Source: UBA4877 sp002399285 (GTDB lineage Bacteria > Bacillota > Thermoanaerobacteria > Thermoanaerobacterales > UBA4877). From it: 8,286 bases of DNA. Each line of letters opens with the position of its first letter. The stretch's first letter is position 1. Made by a program: the position numbers and the translations under genes. Positions 5,493-8,286 of the stretch are shown here, in pieces. The stretch covers positions 1-8,286 of the forward strand of contig DAIPGN010000027.1 in assembly GCA_036771835.1 (NCBI GenBank), given 5' to 3'. The notes beneath the pieces are model-generated. The model was not told the origin of the DNA, searched no databases, and saw nothing but the letters and a program-made list of their open reading frames with translations.

Positions 5493-5831
5493 TTGGACGA
5501 TAATGAAAAGCCGGCTAATGAAATCGATGATAAAACAAATTTGACAAACGGCAAAAACCTTCAGGACATAATGGAGGGTATGCAGAAGATAATGGAAGAT
5601 CCGGAAAAACAGAAGCTTCTATCTGTATTTAAAAAGCTAATGGATAATTCGGCAAACGAAAATAGTGATCCAAGGTTTAATCTTTTAAATGCCATAAAGC
5701 CATTTTTAAAACCTAAAAGACAAAAAACACTGGACAGTTTTAAACAATATTATACATATCTAAATGTAATAAAGACACAGGATGAATTGAGCAAAATAAA
5801 TAAACAGGAGGGAGAAAAGTTTGGATTGTAA
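5493..5831 (+). CDS. Hypothetical charged helical protein D (112 aa)
   Basis: Unrecognised 112-residue, strongly hydrophilic protein with no signal peptide or membrane segment. The first 25 or so residues are acidic and probably disordered. Predicted helices follow (QDIMEGMQKIMEDPEKQKLL, near 24-43). A conserved-looking segment DPRFNLLNAIKPFLKPKRQK (about 59-78) and a basic C-terminal helix rich in Lys, Gln and Tyr complete it. The start is taken as TTG at 5493 because GGGGGAGGG (5478-5486) lies 6 nt before it and no ATG is suitably placed; the frame is also open upstream. Its end overlaps the start of gene E by 11 bp. I suspect similar small proteins occur near hydrophobic mini-proteins in other spore-forming clostridia, but I cannot confirm that here. 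Confidence 0.75.
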   Translation: MDDNEKPANEIDDKTNLTNGKNLQDIMEGMQKIMEDPEKQKLLSVFKKLMDNSANENSDPRFNLLNAIKPFLKPKRQKTLDSFKQYYTYLNVIKTQDELSKINKQEGEKFGL

Positions 5832-5988
5832 TATCTATAAGAGTGATGATTCATACGAGGAAGTAGATATTGCAGGGGATCCCAAGGATTATGGTAGAAA
5901 TGATCCTGCCCGGGAAACACAGTTTTTTGGATCACCGATTATAATATTACTGCTTCTTCTGCTGTTGTTTATGGACAGAAAGCTTTAG
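5821..5988 (+). CDS. Small C-terminally anchored protein E (55 aa)
   Basis: Unrecognised 55-residue protein. The first 38 residues are polar and acidic (YKSDDSYEEVDIAGDPKDYG), followed by the hydrophobic run IIILLLLLLLF (40-50) and a short charged tail MDRKL. This is a tail-anchored-like layout, although 11-12 hydrophobic residues are short for crossing a membrane. The TTG start at 5821 lies 7 nt after AGGAGGGA (5806-5813), inside the end of gene D, and the 11-bp overlap suggests translational coupling. The stop codon is immersed in the following terminator stem. The poly-Leu run relates it in character to A-C, although it has only one such segment. Confidence 0.68.
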   Translation: MDCNIYKSDDSYEEVDIAGDPKDYGRNDPARETQFFGSPIIILLLLLLLFMDRKL

Positions 5989-6012
5989 GGATGGATGACA
6001 TCCCTTTTATTA
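5987..6012 (+). terminator. Intrinsic terminator closing the small-gene cluster
   Basis: GGGATG (5988-5993) pairs with CATCCC (5999-6004) around GATGA, extendable by an A-T pair, and is followed by TTTTATTATTTT. The left arm begins at the last base of gene E's stop codon. It separates the cluster from the groESL promoter region. Confidence 0.85.
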
Positions 6013-6014
6013 TT

Positions 6015-6045
6015 TTGACAAACTAAGGATTAATATTAATATAAT
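6015..6045 (+). promoter_or_regulatory. Possible distal promoter upstream of groES
   Basis: TTGACA (6015-6020) and TATAAT (6040-6045) are both perfect sigma-A hexamers, but the spacer is 19 bp, longer than optimal. Transcription from here would give a leader of about 155 nt running through CIRCE into groES. No gene lies between 6046 and 6118; that AT-rich stretch shows nothing else I can name. Confidence 0.35.
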
Positions 6046-6118
6046 AAGATATTGGCAGTAAACGAGAGGAATATGAAGTAAATAAGATGTAAATAGGTAT
6101 GAACAACTATAATGCTAC

Positions 6119-6147
6119 TTGATATAAAAACTTCCATTTTCTATTAT
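6119..6147 (+). promoter_or_regulatory. Sigma-A promoter of groESL
   Basis: TTGATA (6119-6124), a 17-bp spacer and TATTAT (6142-6147) put transcription start near 6154. The CIRCE operator therefore covers the start of the transcript, the usual arrangement for HrcA repression. Confidence 0.85.
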
Positions 6148-6158
6148 ATATACTGTAA

Positions 6159-6185
6159 TTAGCACTCGAGCGATATGAGTGCTAA
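6159..6185 (+). promoter_or_regulatory. CIRCE operator (HrcA binding site)
   Basis: TTAGCACTC (6159-6167), a 9-bp spacer and GAGTGCTAA (6177-6185) form the perfect CIRCE inverted repeat. It is bound by the heat-shock repressor HrcA, whose folding depends on GroEL, so groESL is derepressed when unfolded protein titrates the chaperonin. HrcA itself is not encoded in this window. Confidence 0.98.
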
Positions 6186-6209
6186 CAAAATTCTGAAGGA
6201 GGGATAAAT

Positions 6210-6494
6210 ATGAATATCAAACCACTTGGTGACAGGGTCGTAGTAAAACCATCAGAATCAGAGGAAGTTACAAAGAGTGGTATCGTTCTTCCGGAAACCG
6301 CAAAGGAGAAACCACAACAGGGTGAAGTAGTCTCCGCGGGCAGCGGAGAATATATTGACGGCAAAAAGATCGAACTTGAGGTGAAGGTCGGCGATAAGAT
6401 TATATATTCAAAATACGCCGGAACAGAAATTAAGTTGGATGGCAATGACTATCTCATATTGAGACAGAATGACATTTTGGGAATAATAGAATAA
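6210..6494 (+). CDS. groES: GroES co-chaperonin (Hsp10)
   Basis: Heptameric lid of the cytosolic GroEL chamber. The 94-residue length is normal. The N-terminal NIKPLGDRVVVKP is family-typical. The mobile loop (about 17-33) carries the GroEL-contacting IVL tripeptide at 25-27. YAGTEIKLDGNDYLILRQNDILGII forms the C-terminal part of the domain. The ribosome site AAGGAGGG (6196-6203) is 6 nt before the ATG. It is the first gene of a two-gene operon under CIRCE, with groEL beginning 15 nt after its stop. Confidence 0.98.
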   Translation: MNIKPLGDRVVVKPSESEEVTKSGIVLPETAKEKPQQGEVVSAGSGEYIDGKKIELEVKVGDKIIYSKYAGTEIKLDGNDYLILRQNDILGIIE

Positions 6495-6509
6495 GTAGGA
6501 GGGATAATT

Positions 6510-8135
6510 ATGGCTGCTAAAGATATCATTTATGGAGAAGATGCCCGCAAGGCTCTCGAGAGAGGCGTAAATAAGGTAGCGGATACTGTCAAGGTTACGC
6601 TTGGTCCCAGAGGGCGCAATGTGGTATTGGATAAAAAATACGGCGCTCCGACTATCACCAACGACGGTGTTACGATTGCAAGAGAGATTGAGCTAGAGGA
6701 CGCATTAGAGAATCAAGGAGCCCAGTTGGTAAAAGAGGTTGCCAGCAAGACAAACGATGTTGCCGGAGACGGTACGACCACAGCAACCGTGTTGGCTCAG
6801 GCAATGGTACGTGAAGGTTTGAAGAACGTTGCTGCAGGAGCGAATCCGATGATATTAAGGCGCGGTATCGCAAAAGCTGTAGAAGCGGTTGTGGATGAAC
6901 TTAAGAATATTTCTCAGACAATAGAAGGTAAGGCGTCTATAGCTCAGGTTGCTTCTATATCGGCATCTGACGAGGAAATAGGGAAACTTATCGCCGATGC
7001 TATGGAAAAGGTTGGTAAAGACGGCGTTATCTCCGTGGAAGAATCCAAAACAATGAAGACCAATCTTGAAGTAGTCGAAGGTATGCAGTTTGACAGAGGT
7101 TACATATCTCCGTATATGGTGACCGACACTGAAAAGATGGAAGCCGTACTGGATGATCCACTTATCCTGATTACTGACAAAAAGGTATCTAATGTGCAGG
7201 AGATACTTCCTCTTTTAGAGAAGGTAGTGCAGCAGGGTAAGAAACTTCTTATCATTGCCGATGATGTCGAGGGCGAAGCTCTACCGACATTGGTCGTAAA
7301 CAAACTCAGAGGCACATTTACCTGCGTGGCAGTAAAGGCACCCGGTTTCGGAGACAGAAGAAAGGAAATGCTGCAGGATATAGCTACACTGACCGGCGGA
7401 CAGGTTATCTCCGACGATCTGGGTTACGATATGAAGACAGTAGAAATAGATATGCTGGGAAGGGCAAGACAGGTAAAAGTAGATAAAGAAAACACGACTA
7501 TAGTTGACGGTTATGGCGACAAAGATGAGATAAAGAACAGGATACAGCAGATCAGAGTACAGATTGAGGATACAACGTCTGATTATGATAGGGAAAAACT
7601 TCAGGAAAGATTAGCAAAGCTTGCGGGAGGCGTTGCGGTAGTCCAGGCCGGAGCTGCTACTGAGACAGAGCTCAAGGAGAGAAGACACCGTATTGAGGAC
7701 GCTCTCTCTGCCACAAGAGCCGCTGTTGAAGAGGGTATAGTTCCGGGAGGCGGCGTAGCCCTAATTAACTGTATACCGGCTATTGATAAAATGATGGGCG
7801 GCTTGGAAGGCGACGAGCTGACGGGTGCAGCGTTGGTCAAGAGGGCGCTTGAAGAGCCTTTGAGGCAGATCGCTTATAACGCCGGTGTTGAAGGATCGGT
7901 CATTATTGAAAAGATCAAGGGCAGCAAGCCTGGATACGGATATGATGCATTGAAAGAAGAGTATACGGACATGATTGATGCGGGTATAATAGACCCCACG
8001 AAGGTCACCCGTTCCGCTCTGCAAAATGCGGCCAGCATTGCAGCTATGATATTGACTACAGAGTCGCTTGTGGTGGAAAAACCGGAAAAGAATCCGCCGG
8101 CTCCTCCGATGCCAAATCCAGAGATGGATTATTAA
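6510..8135 (+). CDS. groEL: GroEL chaperonin (Hsp60)
   Basis: ATP-driven folding chamber of two stacked heptameric rings, acting with GroES in the cytosol. The 541 residues are full length for the family. The equatorial ATP site is visible as LGPRGRNVVLD (31-41) and GDGTTTAT (86-93, with D87). The catalytic aspartate lies in IEDALSATRAAVEEG (395-409, D397), followed by VPGGG (411-415). The apical domain lies near 190-375 and includes the hydrophobic substrate and GroES face. The ribosome site AGGAGGG (6497-6503) is 6 nt before the ATG. The C-terminal tail is PPAPPMPNPEMDY, which lacks the Gly-Gly-Met repeats found in many GroELs. Confidence 0.99.
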   Translation: MAAKDIIYGEDARKALERGVNKVADTVKVTLGPRGRNVVLDKKYGAPTITNDGVTIAREIELEDALENQGAQLVKEVASKTNDVAGDGTTTATVLAQAMVREGLKNVAAGANPMILRRGIAKAVEAVVDELKNISQTIEGKASIAQVASISASDEEIGKLIADAMEKVGKDGVISVEESKTMKTNLEVVEGMQFDRGYISPYMVTDTEKMEAVLDDPLILITDKKVSNVQEILPLLEKVVQQGKKLLIIADDVEGEALPTLVVNKLRGTFTCVAVKAPGFGDRRKEMLQDIATLTGGQVISDDLGYDMKTVEIDMLGRARQVKVDKENTTIVDGYGDKDEIKNRIQQIRVQIEDTTSDYDREKLQERLAKLAGGVAVVQAGAATETELKERRHRIEDALSATRAAVEEGIVPGGGVALINCIPAIDKMMGGLEGDELTGAALVKRALEEPLRQIAYNAGVEGSVIIEKIKGSKPGYGYDALKEEYTDMIDAGIIDPTKVTRSALQNAASIAAMILTTESLVVEKPEKNPPAPPMPNPEMDY

Positions 8136-8148
8136 AAAGGTTATAAAG

Positions 8149-8175
8149 AGCAGGGAGAATATCCCTGCTTTTTTT
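8149..8175 (+). terminator. Intrinsic terminator of groESL
   Basis: AGCAGGGA (8149-8156) pairs perfectly with TCCCTGCT (8162-8169) around GAATA, followed by a T run through 8175. Confidence 0.95.
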
Positions 8176-8183
8176 ATATTCTG

Positions 8184-8213
8184 TTGACAGGATATGTCGA
8201 AATCTGATATATT
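8184..8213 (+). promoter_or_regulatory. Sigma-A promoter of a gene beyond the window
   Basis: TTGACA (8184-8189), an 18-bp spacer and TATATT (8208-8213), with TG at 8205-8206 giving an extended -10. Transcription would begin near 8220 and run off the end of the window. Confidence 0.75.
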
Positions 8214-8255
8214 GTATTCAAACTTAATTTTAATCTCAAGTTTTGAAGTAAAAAC

Positions 8256-8286
8256 GGCAGGAAGCCTGTATATAAGGTATCCTGCC
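8256..8286 (+). other. Inverted repeat in the leader at the window edge
   Basis: GGCAGGA (8256-8262) pairs perfectly with TCCTGCC (8280-8286) across 17 nt. A competing small hairpin, CAGG-AAG-CCTG (8258-8268), uses the same left arm. It lies about 36 nt into the predicted transcript from the promoter at 8184. It could be the first stem of a structured leader, but I do not recognise a known riboswitch and the rest is outside the window. Confidence 0.5.

Noticed and set aside
5750..5935. A 61-codon - strand frame across the D-E junction
   Set aside because: It has no ribosome site or motif and crosses two well-supported, coupled + strand genes.
6046..6118. Possible micro-ORFs before groES, such as ATG AAG TAA and a seven-codon frame from the ATG in GGTATGAACAAC
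   Set aside because: They are too short and lack convincing ribosome sites in an AT-rich stretch where they arise easily by chance.
8214..8286. Purine (guanine) riboswitch in the last leader
   Set aside because: I looked for the conserved purine aptamer core, because a purine gene might plausibly follow groEL, but it is not present. The stems seen do not fit any riboswitch class I know.

Overview
The window reads as a chromosomal segment of an anaerobic, spore-forming low-to-moderate-GC Firmicute, most likely class Clostridia. Four things suggest this: strong AAGGAGGG-type ribosome sites before nearly every gene, an S-box (SAM-I) riboswitch on metK, a CIRCE operator on groESL, and two sigma-K-like sporulation promoters. 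Nothing in the sequence fixes the genus. Every supported gene is on the + strand. There is no sign of mobile elements, CRISPR arrays, rRNA or attachment sites.

Layout. (1) Positions 1-177 hold the 3' part of a tRNA-Thr(TGT), a complete tRNA-Tyr(GTA) and a terminator. (2) Positions 185-1626 are a SAM-controlled metK unit: consensus promoter, SAM-I aptamer, leader terminator hairpin, S-adenosylmethionine synthetase and intrinsic terminator. (3) Positions 1684-3091 are a monocistronic glutamate dehydrogenase gene with its own promoter. Three TTATGCA repeats lie in helical phase upstream of it. (4) Positions 3101-4795 are a two-gene unit of an 8-oxoguanine DNA glycosylase overlapping a DUF554 membrane protein gene, closed by a strong terminator. 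(5) Positions 4804-6012 are a cluster of five very small genes (47, 41, 71, 112 and 55 codons before stop). Four encode proteins with short Leu/Ile/Phe-rich segments. The first two genes are each preceded by an AACA-N16-CATA promoter pattern resembling sigma-K sites. The cluster is closed by a terminator. (6) Positions 6015-8175 are the groES-groEL heat-shock operon with a sigma-A promoter, a perfect CIRCE element and a terminator. (7) Positions 8184-8286 hold a consensus promoter and the start of a structured leader for a gene beyond the window.

The housekeeping units (metK, gdh, ogg, groESL) are independent transcription units separated by clear terminators. The part least explained by known annotation is the small-gene cluster between the DUF554 gene and groES. 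Its promoters suggest late mother-cell expression during sporulation. Three of its products share a repeated motif of charged residues followed by LL and an aliphatic/Phe run, so they look like paralogues. Their function is unknown; a structural role in the spore coat or membrane is inference only.
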